Notes under the pieces: model-generated
Told to the model about the DNA's origin: nothing
Databases searched by the model: none
Seen by the model: the letters and a program-made list of their open reading frames with translations, nothing else
In this document: positions 54,243 to 63,046 of the stretch, piece after piece
How the letters are laid out: the number at the start of each line of letters is the position of its first letter
Position numbering within the stretch: the first letter of the stretch is position 1
Position numbers and translations under genes: made by a program
Source of the DNA: Rhodoferax sp. BLA1
Lineage (GTDB): Bacteria > Pseudomonadota > Gammaproteobacteria > Burkholderiales > Burkholderiaceae_C
Length of the DNA stretch: 64,000 nt
Assembly (NCBI RefSeq): GCF_013416775.1
Contig: NZ_SZVI01000013.1
Location: forward strand, 682,001 to 746,000
Direction of reading: 5' to 3'

Positions 54243-55112
54243 TCACTCCTGCGCCGCGCCGTCATGTTCATAACGGGGCAGACTGGCACCACAGTGGCGA
54301 CAAAAGCGGGCGTCGGGCATGTGGCCTTCGGTCAGGCACACATGGCAGGTGCGGGTGGTGGTGGCCGCGCGGCGCGCGTAGGTCATCTCGGCGGTGACGA
54401 TGCCGGTGGGCACCGCCAATGTGCCCCAACCCAGCAACATCATGAGCGAGGCAATCAGCCGCCCCAGGTCTGTCTTGGGCGTGATGTCACCAAAACCCAC
54501 GGTGGTCATGGTGGTGATGGCCCAGTAGACCGCGGTGGGGATGCTGGTGAAACCATTGGCCGGACCTTCCACCACATACATCAGGGTGCCCATCACCAGC
54601 ACAATCATCAGCACCGCTGCCAGAAACACCGCAATCTTGCGGCGACTCGCGCGCAGGGCCTGGCCAATGGCCTGGTACTCGGACACATAGGCGGTGAGTT
54701 TGAAGATCCGAAACACCCGCAACAAACGCAGGATACGCACATCAATCAGCGCCCCCACCTCAGGCACCAGCAGGGCCAAGTAGGTGGGCAACAGCGCCAG
54801 CAAATCGATCACCCCGTAAAAACTTAACACATAACGCCAGGGGTGGCGCACGCAGGCTAGCCGCGCCAGGTACTCCACCGTGAAGATCAGGGTGAAAAAC
54901 CACTCGGCAGGGGTGAACAGGTGGTGGTAAGCCAGATGGATACTGTGGACGCTGTCAGCCACCACCACCGCCACACTGGTCAGGATGACGGCAATCAGCA
55001 CCTGGTCAAACAGCCGTCCGGCGCGGGTGTCGGCCTCAAAAATGATGGTGTAGAGCCGCAGCCGCCAGCCTTCCAGTGGTTTACCCAGAACTTCTGCTTT
55101 GGATGGGGGCAC
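54243..55112 (-). CDS. Voltage-gated-type potassium channel with C-terminal zinc ribbon
   Basis: A 289-residue ion channel with six membrane segments. An S4-like helix has repeated Arg (DVRILRLLRVFRIFKL) and the pore has the K+ selectivity filter TTVGFGD. After S6 comes a C-terminal treble-cysteine motif (TCHVCLTEGHMPDARFCRHC, CxxC-x13-CxxC), which is likely a zinc ribbon. The ribbon could bind metal or assist assembly. Confidence 0.85.
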   Translation of the reverse strand: MPPSKAEVLGKPLEGWRLRLYTIIFEADTRAGRLFDQVLIAVILTSVAVVVADSVHSIHLAYHHLFTPAEWFFTLIFTVEYLARLACVRHPWRYVLSFYGVIDLLALLPTYLALLVPEVGALIDVRILRLLRVFRIFKLTAYVSEYQAIGQALRASRRKIAVFLAAVLMIVLVMGTLMYVVEGPANGFTSIPTAVYWAITTMTTVGFGDITPKTDLGRLIASLMMLLGWGTLAVPTGIVTAEMTYARRAATTTRTCHVCLTEGHMPDARFCRHCGASLPRYEHDGAAQE

Positions 55113-55270
55113 GGTTCACCTTGTGGTTTTTGCTGAAGCGCCGATTTTGCACTGCCTGAACCCGCTGGCCCACATGGCACGCTTACTGCTTGTTACACCG
55201 TCATCAGTCAGGGGGTGAATCAGCTCAACTTGCCTGGGTTGCTCACGTAAACCCGGATGCCTTTCGAAAT

Positions 55271-55289
55271 ATGCACTGATAGAGTGCAT
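55271..55289 (+). promoter_or_regulatory. Operator-like inverted repeat upstream of aapJ
   Basis: ATGCACT-GATAG-AGTGCAT, a perfect 7-bp inverted repeat about 65 bases upstream of the aapJ ATG. Likely a regulator site or hairpin; the regulator is unknown. Confidence 0.45.
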
Positions 55290-55352
55290 CGCTTGGCGGC
55301 AAAGTGGGGCGCGCCTTCTGAAACCCTTTTTATCAACCGGAGATCTTCACCT

Positions 55353-56387
55353 ATGCGTATCAGCTCTGTAAAAACACTGGCAGTGATTGCCATGGCCATC
55401 GGCACGTTGACAGCCCTCCCCGCGCATGCGGGCAAAACCCTGGACAGCATCAAGGCCCGTGGCCAGGTGATCTGCGGCGCCAACACCGGCCTGGCGGGTT
55501 TTGGGGCAGCGGACTCCACCGGCAAGTGGACCGGTCTGGATGTGGATGTGTGCCGTGCGGTGGCTGCGGCCGTGCTGGGTGATGCAGAAAAGGTGAAGTA
55601 CGTGCCGCTGAACGCGCAACAGCGCTTCACCGCGCTGCAGTCTGGTGAAGTGGACGTGCTCTCGCGCAACACCACCTTCACGCTGACACGCGATGCCTCC
55701 CTGGGCCTGAACCTGACCGCCGTGACCTACTACGACGGCCAGGGTTTCATGGTGCCGGTCAAGAGCAAGATCAAGAGCGCCGCCCAGCTCAAGGGCCAGA
55801 CCGTGTGTGTGCAGTCCGGCACCACCACCGAGAAGAACCTGACCGATTACTCCAAGGCCAAGGGCCTGGGCATCAAACCGGTGGTGTTTGAGCAGCTCGA
55901 AGCGGCTGAAAACGCCTACTTCACCGGCCGTTGCATCGCCTACACCACCGACGCCTCTGGCTTGGCCTCCACCCGCAACAAGGTGGCCAAGGTGCCGGCA
56001 GACCACATCATCCTGCCCGAACTGATTTCCAAAGAACCGCTGGGCCCGATGGTTCGCCGCGGTGACGACGAGTGGTATGCCATTGTCAAATGGGTGATCT
56101 ACGGCCTGCTTGAAGCTGAGGAGTACGGCATCACCCAAGCCAATGTGGACTCGCTCAAGACCAGCAGCACGGACCCGGTGGTGCGCCGTATTCTGGGCAC
56201 CTCGGAAGACACCGGCAAACTGCTGGGTCTGGACAAGGAATGGATGGCTCGCGCCATCAAGGCCACCGGCAACTACGGCGAAATTTTTGAGCGCAATGTT
56301 GGTCCCAAATCTCCCCTGGGCTTGCCCCGTGGTGTCAACAACCAGTGGAACAAAGGGGGCCTGATGTACGCCTTCCCGGTGCGCTGA
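55353..56387 (+). CDS. aapJ: General L-amino-acid ABC transporter, binding protein
   Basis: A 344-residue periplasmic protein: signal peptide MRISSVKTLAVIAMAIGTLTAL, then GKTLDSIKARGQVICGANTG and TALQSGEVDVLSRNTTFTLTRD, all typical of AapJ/BztA. It captures many L-amino acids. The ATG at 55353, preceded by CCGGAG, gives the signal peptide. It is followed by an intrinsic terminator before aapQ, which should give more binding protein than permease. Confidence 0.94.
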   Translation: MRISSVKTLAVIAMAIGTLTALPAHAGKTLDSIKARGQVICGANTGLAGFGAADSTGKWTGLDVDVCRAVAAAVLGDAEKVKYVPLNAQQRFTALQSGEVDVLSRNTTFTLTRDASLGLNLTAVTYYDGQGFMVPVKSKIKSAAQLKGQTVCVQSGTTTEKNLTDYSKAKGLGIKPVVFEQLEAAENAYFTGRCIAYTTDASGLASTRNKVAKVPADHIILPELISKEPLGPMVRRGDDEWYAIVKWVIYGLLEAEEYGITQANVDSLKTSSTDPVVRRILGTSEDTGKLLGLDKEWMARAIKATGNYGEIFERNVGPKSPLGLPRGVNNQWNKGGLMYAFPVR

Positions 56388-56405
56388 TTCCCAGTCTGTC
56401 ACACA

Positions 56406-56450
56406 GCGCCGCCTGATGTCGCACCTGCGATACCTGCGGCGCATTTTTTT
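56406..56450 (+). terminator. Intrinsic terminator between aapJ and aapQ
   Basis: GCGCCGC (56406-56412) and GCGGCGC (56436-56442) form a perfect 7-bp GC stem followed by A and a T7 run. It probably attenuates transcription into aapQMP. Confidence 0.8.
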
Positions 56451-56509
56451 AGGCCTCTCCTACCTATCACACGTGGTTCCCATTCCAACGCCTACGGGCA
56501 AGAAGCACC

Positions 56510-57685
56510 ATGAGTTCTGACACCCCTCCCTCTCATCACCACTGGTCGTGGCGCAGCCAGGCGTTTCGCGGCATCGTCTACCAGGTGCTGGCCATTGTGG
56601 CCATTGTGGCCGTGGTCTGGTTTCTGGCCCACAACACCCTGGTCAACATGCGGGTGCGCGGCATCCAGAGTGGTTTTGACTTTTTGAGCCAGGCCGCCGG
56701 TTTTGACATCGGTGAAAGCCTGTACCCTTTTGACTCCGAGCAACCCTATTGGCAGGCGTTTCTGGTGGGTGTGACCAACACCCTGCGGGTGGCCATTGTG
56801 GGCATCATCCTGTCGACTCTGTTGGGCACGCTGCTGGGTATTGGGCGATTCTCGCGCAATGCACTGGTGCGTGGCGTCTGCCTGTCGTATGTGGAAGCGT
56901 TTCGCAACATCCCGGTGTTGCTGCAGTTGCTGATGTGGTACGTGATCCTGACCGAGGTGTTGCCCTCGGCAGACGTGGCCTGGCAAGTTGGTGATTTCTT
57001 TCTGTCCAAGGGTGGTTTGAACTACCCGATTCCGGTATGGGCGGCTGGCCAGCTGTGGGCGGCCTTTGGTCTGCTGGCCGGGGTGGCGCTGGTGCTGCTG
57101 TACCGGCGCTGGGCCAAGCGCCAGTTTGAAGCCACTGGGAAGTTACGCAGTGCGTTCTGGGCGCCGGTGCTGATCTTGGTGGTCTGCAGCCTGGTTGGCT
57201 GGGCACTGGGTGGTGCACCCACCGAACTGAACCGCCCGATCAAAGGCGAATTCTCCATTGAAAACGGAGGCGCGTTAACGCCGGAATTTCTGGCGGTGCT
57301 GATTGGTCTGACGCTCTACACCGCGTCCTTCATTGCCGAGGTGGTGCGCGGTGGTATTGCCTCGGTGCCACGCGGCCAGGGTGAAGCCGCCTCGGCGCTG
57401 GGTCTGTCACAGCAACAGGAAATGCGGCTGGTGATGTTGCCGCAGGCGCTACGCGTGATCATCCCGCCGCTGACCAACCAGTACCTGAACCTGACCAAAA
57501 ACTCGTCGCTGGCGGTGGCCATTGGTTACCCCGATGTGGTGTCGATTGCCAACACCGCGCTGAACCAGACCGGCCGCGCGGTGGAATGTATCTCGCTGGT
57601 GATGCTGGTGTACCTGATCACCTCCCTGGGCACCTCGCTGCTGATGGGCTGGTACAACAGCCGCGCGGCGATCAAAGAGCGTTGA
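56510..57685 (+). CDS. aapQ: General L-amino-acid ABC transporter permease
   Basis: A 391-residue permease with about eight membrane segments; the EAA loop is GQGEAASALGLSQQQEMRLV. It contains the AapQ-specific extra N-terminal part with NTLVNMRVRGIQSGFDFL. It starts about 60 bases after the terminator and precedes aapM by 15 bases. Confidence 0.94.
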   Translation: MSSDTPPSHHHWSWRSQAFRGIVYQVLAIVAIVAVVWFLAHNTLVNMRVRGIQSGFDFLSQAAGFDIGESLYPFDSEQPYWQAFLVGVTNTLRVAIVGIILSTLLGTLLGIGRFSRNALVRGVCLSYVEAFRNIPVLLQLLMWYVILTEVLPSADVAWQVGDFFLSKGGLNYPIPVWAAGQLWAAFGLLAGVALVLLYRRWAKRQFEATGKLRSAFWAPVLILVVCSLVGWALGGAPTELNRPIKGEFSIENGGALTPEFLAVLIGLTLYTASFIAEVVRGGIASVPRGQGEAASALGLSQQQEMRLVMLPQALRVIIPPLTNQYLNLTKNSSLAVAIGYPDVVSIANTALNQTGRAVECISLVMLVYLITSLGTSLLMGWYNSRAAIKER

Positions 57686-57700
57686 ACAGGACGGCACCAA

Positions 57701-58804
57701 ATGACCTCAACCACGTTCCAACCCATCGCACCGCGCCCCGCGCCGGTCAATTCTGAAGGCCCACTGGCCTGGATCAAGAATAACTTGCTGGCCGACTGGA
57801 AAACCAGCTTGGGCACCCTGGTCATAGGCGGCTTGCTGCTGTGGCTGCTGCCCCAGGCCATCCACTGGGCACTGATCTCCGCCAGCTGGTCGCCCCACTA
57901 CGAGGCCTGCCATGCCGAAGGTGTGGGCGCCTGCTGGGGCGTGATTTCCGAGAAGTACCGCATCATCCTGTTTGGCCGTTACCCGTATGAAGAACAGTGG
58001 CGGCCTTTGATTGCCACCATTCTGCTGACCGGTTTGCTGGTGGTGAGTTGTATGCGCAGCTTCTGGAAAACCTGGCTACCGCTGCTGTGGCTGGCCGTGC
58101 TGGCGGTGTTTTTTGCACTGATGTACGGCAAGGTGTTTGGCCTGACTCAGGTGGACACCGACCGCTGGGGTGGCCTGCCGCTGACCATTCTGCTGTCCTC
58201 GTTGTCGCTGGTACTGTGTTTTCCGATTGCCCTGCTGGTGGCACTAGGCAGACGCTCCAAGCTGCCAGCGATTCGCAGCTTCTGCACCATTTATGTCGAA
58301 CTGATCCGTGGTGTGCCACTGATCTCGGTGCTGTTCATGGCCTCGTTCATGTTCCCGCTGTTCATGCCCCAGGGCACGCAGATTGATGTGCTGGTGCGCG
58401 TGCTGGTGGGTATCACGCTGTTTGCGGCGGCCTACATGGCCGAAGTGATCCGCGGTGGCCTGCAGGCCATTCCCAAAGGGCAGGTCGAAGCGGCCGCCAC
58501 CCTGGGGCTGAGCTACTGGCAGACACAACGCAAAATTGTGCTGCCGCAGGCGCTGGCGATGGTGGTGCCGGGCATCATGAACAACTTCATCTCCACCTTC
58601 AAAGACACCTCGCTGGTGACCATCGTGAGCCTGTACGAGCTGACCGGTGCGCTCAAACTCGGTGTCAACTCCGATGCCAACTGGCGGCCTTACATCATCG
58701 AAGGCTACTTCTTCATCGCGCTGATCTATTTTGTGTTCTGCTTCTCCATGTCACGCTACAGCCGCTGGGTGGAAAAACAGGTCAACAAGAGCAAGCTGCG
58801 CTGA
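57701..58804 (+). CDS. aapM: General L-amino-acid ABC transporter permease
   Basis: A 367-residue permease with the EAA loop [21 protein letters not shown] and the conserved [20 protein letters not shown]. It pairs with aapQ. Confidence 0.94.
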   Translation: MTSTTFQPIAPRPAPVNSEGPLAWIKNNLLADWKTSLGTLVIGGLLLWLLPQAIHWALISASWSPHYEACHAEGVGACWGVISEKYRIILFGRYPYEEQWRPLIATILLTGLLVVSCMRSFWKTWLPLLWLAVLAVFFALMYGKVFGLTQVDTDRWGGLPLTILLSSLSLVLCFPIALLVALGRRSKLPAIRSFCTIYVELIRGVPLISVLFMASFMFPLFMPQGTQIDVLVRVLVGITLFAAAYMAEVIRGGLQAIPKGQVEAAATLGLSYWQTQRKIVLPQALAMVVPGIMNNFISTFKDTSLVTIVSLYELTGALKLGVNSDANWRPYIIEGYFFIALIYFVFCFSMSRYSRWVEKQVNKSKLR

Positions 58805-58830
58805 TTTCCCCCATTCAACCAAACACCACC

Positions 58831-59589
58831 ATGGCTGAAACCAACACCATCTCCCCCATCATCACGTTTGACAAAGTCAACAAGTGGTACGGCAACAACT
58901 TCCATGTGTTGCGCGACATTGACCTGAGCGTGGCCAAGGGCGAACGCATTGTCATCTGCGGGCCGTCGGGCTCAGGCAAATCGACGCTGATCCGCTGCAT
59001 CAACCGGCTTGAAGAACACCAGCAGGGTCACCTGATCGTGGACGGTGTGGAACTCACCGACGACATCAAGGCGATTGACCAGGTGCGCAAAGAAGTTGGC
59101 ATGGTGTTCCAGCAGTTCAACCTGTTCCCACACCTCACCGTGCTGGAAAACCTGACCCTGTCACCCATGTGGGTCGGCAAGATCCCCAAAAAAGAGGCCG
59201 AGGAAAAGGCCATGGTCCAGCTCAAGCGGGTGCGTATTGCCGAGCAGGCCCACAAATACCCGCTGCAACTCTCGGGTGGCCAGCAGCAACGGGTGGCGAT
59301 TGCCCGCGCCTTGTGCCTCAAGCCCAAGATCATGCTGTTTGACGAACCCACCAGCGCGCTCGACCCCGAGATGATCAAGGAAGTGCTCGACGTGATGATT
59401 GCCATGGCTGATGAGGGCATCACCATGCTGTGTGTCACCCACGAGATGGGGTTTGCCAAGGCGGTGGCCGACCGTGTGATCTTCATGGACCAGGGCCAGA
59501 TTGTTGAGCAGAACAACCCGCACGACTTCTTCAACAACCCGCAAAGTGAACGCAGCAAGGACTTCCTGTCGAAGATTCTGGGGCATTGA
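58831..59589 (+). CDS. aapP: General L-amino-acid ABC transporter ATPase
   Basis: A 252-residue ATPase: Walker [10 protein letters not shown], signature [15 protein letters not shown], Walker [15 protein letters not shown]. Last gene of aapJQMP, 26 bases after aapM. Confidence 0.95.
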   Translation: MAETNTISPIITFDKVNKWYGNNFHVLRDIDLSVAKGERIVICGPSGSGKSTLIRCINRLEEHQQGHLIVDGVELTDDIKAIDQVRKEVGMVFQQFNLFPHLTVLENLTLSPMWVGKIPKKEAEEKAMVQLKRVRIAEQAHKYPLQLSGGQQQRVAIARALCLKPKIMLFDEPTSALDPEMIKEVLDVMIAMADEGITMLCVTHEMGFAKAVADRVIFMDQGQIVEQNNPHDFFNNPQSERSKDFLSKILGH

Positions 59590-59622
59590 ACGCGCAGTTA
59601 TTAGCCGCGTAAATCACGCTTG

Positions 59623-59640
59623 ACTTGGATTGATCCAAGT
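59623..59640 (+). promoter_or_regulatory. Operator-like palindrome before the Liv-type binding-protein gene
   Basis: ACTTGGATTGATCCAAGT is a perfect 8-bp inverted repeat with a 2-base centre, about 95 bases upstream of the ATG at 59734. TTGACT overlaps its left edge. A dimeric repressor site is plausible. Confidence 0.45.
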
Positions 59641-59733
59641 GGTGCACGCTCGCACCGAAAGTGTGCAGACAGTAAGATCGCAGGTTCAGGGGCCGCATGG
59701 CGCCTGAAACCTTCGAAACTTCTGATCAATCAC

Positions 59734-60885
59734 ATGCAAACCTTTACTTCCTCCGCTGCTTCGCTCACCCTGACAGCTGCTGCTGTGCTGGCCCTGAGCG
59801 CCTCCCTGGCGCATGCGCAAGACGTGCAAACCGTACGCATCGCCCACGCTGGCCCGACCTCGGGCGGTATTGCCCACATTGGCAAGGACACAGAAAACGG
59901 CGTGCGCATGGCGATTGATGACATCAACGCCCAGGCGCTGGTGATTGGTGGCAAGAAGATCAAGTTTGAACTGGCCCCGGAAGACGACGCCGGTGACCCG
60001 CGCCAGGCCACCGCCGTGGCGCAAAAACTGTGTGACTCCAAAGTGGCAGGTGTGGTGGGCCATTTGCAATCGGGCACCACCATCCCGGCTTCCAGCATCT
60101 ACAACAAATGTGGTCTGCCCCACATCACCGCTGCCGCCACCAACCCGGACGTGACCAAACGCGGCTTCAACACCACCTACCGCCTGATCGCCAACGACAA
60201 CTCGCTGGGTGCAGCCCTGGCCTATTTTGCCAACGACACACTCAAGATCAAGACGGTGGCGGTGATTGACGACCGCACCGCCTACGGCCAGGGTCTGGCT
60301 GACGTGTTCAAGGCCACCGCCGAACAACGTGGTGTGCAGGTGATTGCCAACGAATACACCACCGACAAAGCCACCGACTTCACCGCCATCCTGACCTCGA
60401 TCAAGAGCAAGAAGCCCGACGCCATCTTCTACGGCGGCCTGGACGCCCAAGCCGGCCCGTTGCTGCGCCAGATGATGCAACTGGGTCTGCCCAATGTGAA
60501 ACTGTTTGGTGGTGACGCCTTGTGCACCGAAAAACTGCCTGAGCTCGCCAGCCTGTCCGACAACCTGGCCAACGTGACCTGCGCCACCGGCGGCGCCTCG
60601 GTGCAAAAAATGCAGGGTGGCCCTGAATGGAAGAAGCGCTACGACGCACGTTTCCCAGGCCAGTTCCAGATCTACAGCCCCTACGCGTATGACGCCACCT
60701 TTGTGCTGGTGGACGCGATGAAGCGCGCCAACTCGGTCGATCCGCAGGTCTATGTGCCTTTCATCGGCAAGACCCAGTTCAAGGGCATCACCGCCAACAT
60801 CGCTTTCACCCCCAAGGGTGAACTGACCACCCCGGCAGTCACACTCTACAGCTTCAAGGGCAAAGCCCGTGTTGCATTGAACTGA
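59734..60885 (+). CDS. Branched-chain-type amino-acid ABC transporter binding protein (LivK-like)
   Basis: A 383-residue periplasmic binding protein of the Leu/Ile/Val family: signal peptide ending ASLAHAQ, then VRIAHAGPTSGGIAHIGKDTENGVRMAIDDIN and LIANDNSLGAALAYFANDTL. No Liv permease or ATPase genes are near, so it must share components encoded elsewhere. The ATG at 59734 gives the signal; there is little Shine-Dalgarno. A terminator follows. Confidence 0.9.
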   Translation: MQTFTSSAASLTLTAAAVLALSASLAHAQDVQTVRIAHAGPTSGGIAHIGKDTENGVRMAIDDINAQALVIGGKKIKFELAPEDDAGDPRQATAVAQKLCDSKVAGVVGHLQSGTTIPASSIYNKCGLPHITAAATNPDVTKRGFNTTYRLIANDNSLGAALAYFANDTLKIKTVAVIDDRTAYGQGLADVFKATAEQRGVQVIANEYTTDKATDFTAILTSIKSKKPDAIFYGGLDAQAGPLLRQMMQLGLPNVKLFGGDALCTEKLPELASLSDNLANVTCATGGASVQKMQGGPEWKKRYDARFPGQFQIYSPYAYDATFVLVDAMKRANSVDPQVYVPFIGKTQFKGITANIAFTPKGELTTPAVTLYSFKGKARVALN

Positions 60886-60916
60886 TCCACCCGCCCCACC
60901 ACCCAGTGGGGCTCCC

Positions 60917-60960
60917 CAAAAAACGCGCTGTTGTCCCACCCGGGCGGCAGCGTTTTTTTT
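60917..60960. terminator. Intrinsic terminator after the LivK-like gene
   Basis: An AAAAAACGC...CTG arm pairs with CAGCG and a T8 run, with an internal loop containing CCCGGGCGG. A-run and T-run on both sides suggest it can work in either direction. Confidence 0.7.
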
Positions 60961-60988
60961 GGCCGCACGGCGCACAGCCAAACAATCA

Positions 60989-61036
60989 AATAAAGAGCAT
61001 TGAGCCCTTATAGATCAAGGGCTTGAGGCCTATTTC
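60989..61036. repeat. Dispersed palindromic repeat, copy 11 (intergenic)
   Basis: ATAAAGAGCATTG, AGCCCTT (61003-61009), ATAGATC, AAGGGCT (61017-61023), TGAGGCCTATTTCG. This is the cleanest reference copy. Confidence 0.8.
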
Positions 61037-61102
61037 GCCATGAATAGAATGCTAACCAGAGTGGGGCTAGCGACAGCTTGATGCCGTTTGGTCCACAAGG
61101 CC

Positions 61103-61129
61103 TCAAGTCAGCGAGTTTTGTGCCGATGA
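61103..61129 (+). promoter_or_regulatory. Sigma-28 (FliA) promoter of the FlxA-like gene
   Basis: TCAAGTCA, an 11-base spacer, GCCGATGA: this fits the flagellar sigma-28 consensus, including spacing. The -10 element ends seven bases before the ATG at 61137. Confidence 0.7.
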
Positions 61130-61136
61130 CATCTGT

Positions 61137-61466
61137 ATGCAAGTCACAGGCATTTCCTCCTCGAGCACATCTGGCAGCAGTTCGGCTGGCAGCGCCAGCC
61201 AGATTGCCCAGTTGCAAAAGCAGGTCAAGGACCTTACCCAGCAACTGAGGGACGTGGCGACCTCCAACATGGAGGCCAAGGCCAAGCAACAACAGGTGCA
61301 GTTGTTGCAGGCGCAGATCCTGGCCATTCAGGCCCAAATTGCAGCCATTCAGAATCAGAAACAGCAGGAACAGGCCAGCAAGGCCAGCGCGTCCCAGAAC
61401 AAAACCCAGGCTGCTGCCGCCAGCAGCGACAAGGCCTTGGGCTCTCAGGTCGACGTCTACATCTGA
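61137..61466 (+). CDS. FlxA-like protein
   Basis: A 109-residue protein: a Ser/Gly-rich start (MQVTGISSSSTSGSSSAGSA), then a long coiled coil (residues ~22-80, rich in Gln: AQLQKQVKDLTQQLRDVATS, LLQAQILAIQAQIAAIQNQK) and a polar tail. FlxA-like proteins are linked to flagellar regulons; the sigma-28 promoter directly upstream supports that. No other flagellar gene lies in the window. Confidence 0.75.
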   Translation: MQVTGISSSSTSGSSSAGSASQIAQLQKQVKDLTQQLRDVATSNMEAKAKQQQVQLLQAQILAIQAQIAAIQNQKQQEQASKASASQNKTQAAAASSDKALGSQVDVYI

Positions 61467-61530
61467 AGCAACAGCTTCACTCAACCGGCAAAGCGGCGCG
61501 GGCGACACCGCCCGCACAGGGCAGCAGTAT

Positions 61531-62973
61531 TCAGCTGCCGGCCACCTTCATCTTTTTGATCAAAATTGAGCCAACCGTCTTGGCGCCCTGGTTGTAGGTA
61601 TCGGCACCCACCGCCAGGATGTCCTTGAACATGGTTTTCATGTTCCCAGCGATGGTGATCTCTTCCACCGGGAAGGCAATGCGGCCGTTTTCCACCCAGA
61701 AACCACTGGCACCGCGTGAATAGTCGCCGGTAACGCTGTTGACACCACTACCCATGAGCTCGGTGACAAACAGGCCGGTGCCCAGGCATTGCAACATGGC
61801 ATCGAGGTTGTCACCCGCGCGGGTCAGGCGTGAGGTGAGTGTCAGGTTGTGTGAACCGCCCGCGTTGCCGGTGGTTTTCATGCCCAGTTTGCGCGCTGAG
61901 TAACTGCCCAGGAAGTAACCCTGCACCTTGCCCGCCTCCACCACGCTGCGCGCCTGCACACGCACACCTTCGTCATCAAACGGCGAGCTGCCTTTGGCGC
62001 GTTTGACAAACGGGTCTTCCAGGATGTCGATGTGTTTCGGAAATACCTGTTTGCCCAGCGAATCGAGCAAATACGAACTCTTGCGGTAGAGCGATCCACC
62101 ACTGACCGCCTGCACAAAGGCGCCCAGCAAACCCGCCGCCAACGGGGACTCAAACAACACCGGGCACTCGGTGGTGGCGATCTTGCGGGAATTGAGGCGG
62201 CTCAGCGCACGTTCGGCAGCGTAACGGCCAATCGCCTCGGGCGAGGCCAGGTCGGCCGCATCGCGCTCTGAGCTGTACCAGTAATCGCGCTGCATGTTGG
62301 CCCCTTTGCCAGCAATCGGCGACACCGACACCGAGTGACGCGAGCTGGCATAACCACCGCGAAAACCATGGGTGTGGGCGCTGAAAAAGTGCGACTGCTG
62401 AGCCGACACACCCGCGCCTTCGCTGTTGGTGATGCGTTTGTCCAGACTCAAGGCAGCGTTCTCGGTCTGCAAGGCCAGCTGTGCGGCCTGCTCGCTGGTG
62501 ATGGCCCAGGGGAAAAACAGGTCCAGATCGGTGCTCTGCTCACTCGGTTGGGCTATATCGGCCTCGTCGGGCAAGGCGGCAAATGGGTCCTCGGCAGTGA
62601 AGCGGGCAATGTCATACGCCGCCTGCACGGTTTGCCGGATCGCCGCTTGTGAAAAATCCGAGGTGCTGGCATTGCCGCGGCGCTGGCCAATATGCACCGT
62701 GATGCCCAGCGACTTGTCGCGGTTGCGCTCGACGTTTTCCAATTCGCCCTTGCGCACCGACACACTCAGGCCACTGCCCTCGGAGGCATGTGCCGAGGCG
62801 TCGCTGGCACCGAGCTTTTTGGCGTGGTGAATGGCGCTGTCCACCAGATCCTCAAAGAAAGTCCGGCTGTAGGCAAAACCCGCTTCAGCAGGAGCCGGAA
62901 CGCGTCTGGGCTGGCTCGGCGTCACAGTGGAGGAACGTTTGCGGGGGGTGGCTTTGGGAGCAATGGAAGGCAT
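61531..62973 (-). CDS. pmbA: Metalloprotease-related protein PmbA (TldE)
   Basis: A 480-residue member of the TldD/PmbA family that processes modified peptides and aids in antitoxin degradation. Features include SDASAHASEGSGLSVSVRKG, GKGANMQRDYWYSSER, the end region GASGFWVENGRIAFPVEEITIA and an N-terminal extension of about 30 residues. PmbA itself lacks the zinc site and works with TldD. Divergent from darP. Confidence 0.92.
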   Translation of the reverse strand: MPSIAPKATPRKRSSTVTPSQPRRVPAPAEAGFAYSRTFFEDLVDSAIHHAKKLGASDASAHASEGSGLSVSVRKGELENVERNRDKSLGITVHIGQRRGNASTSDFSQAAIRQTVQAAYDIARFTAEDPFAALPDEADIAQPSEQSTDLDLFFPWAITSEQAAQLALQTENAALSLDKRITNSEGAGVSAQQSHFFSAHTHGFRGGYASSRHSVSVSPIAGKGANMQRDYWYSSERDAADLASPEAIGRYAAERALSRLNSRKIATTECPVLFESPLAAGLLGAFVQAVSGGSLYRKSSYLLDSLGKQVFPKHIDILEDPFVKRAKGSSPFDDEGVRVQARSVVEAGKVQGYFLGSYSARKLGMKTTGNAGGSHNLTLTSRLTRAGDNLDAMLQCLGTGLFVTELMGSGVNSVTGDYSRGASGFWVENGRIAFPVEEITIAGNMKTMFKDILAVGADTYNQGAKTVGSILIKKMKVAGS

Positions 62974-63009
62974 GGTGAAGGCGGCTGCGTGACTGGCACT
63001 CAGGTCCGT

Positions 63010-63038
63010 TTGGGTTTATTCATAGCGGCGGCTATGAT
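63010..63038 (+). promoter_or_regulatory. Sigma-70 promoter of darP with an overlapping inverted repeat
   Basis: TTGGGT (63010-63015), 17-base spacer, TATGAT (63033-63038). CATAGC-GGCG-GCTATG (63021-63036) is a perfect inverted repeat covering the -10 region. The start of transcription falls at about 63045, directly before the ATG at 63047. Confidence 0.55.
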
Positions 63039-63046
63039 ACTTGGCT

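Noticed and set aside
59686..60981. 431-codon minus-strand frame opposite the LivK-like gene
   Set aside because: Gly/Val/His-rich shadow of a strong binding-protein gene, no motif.
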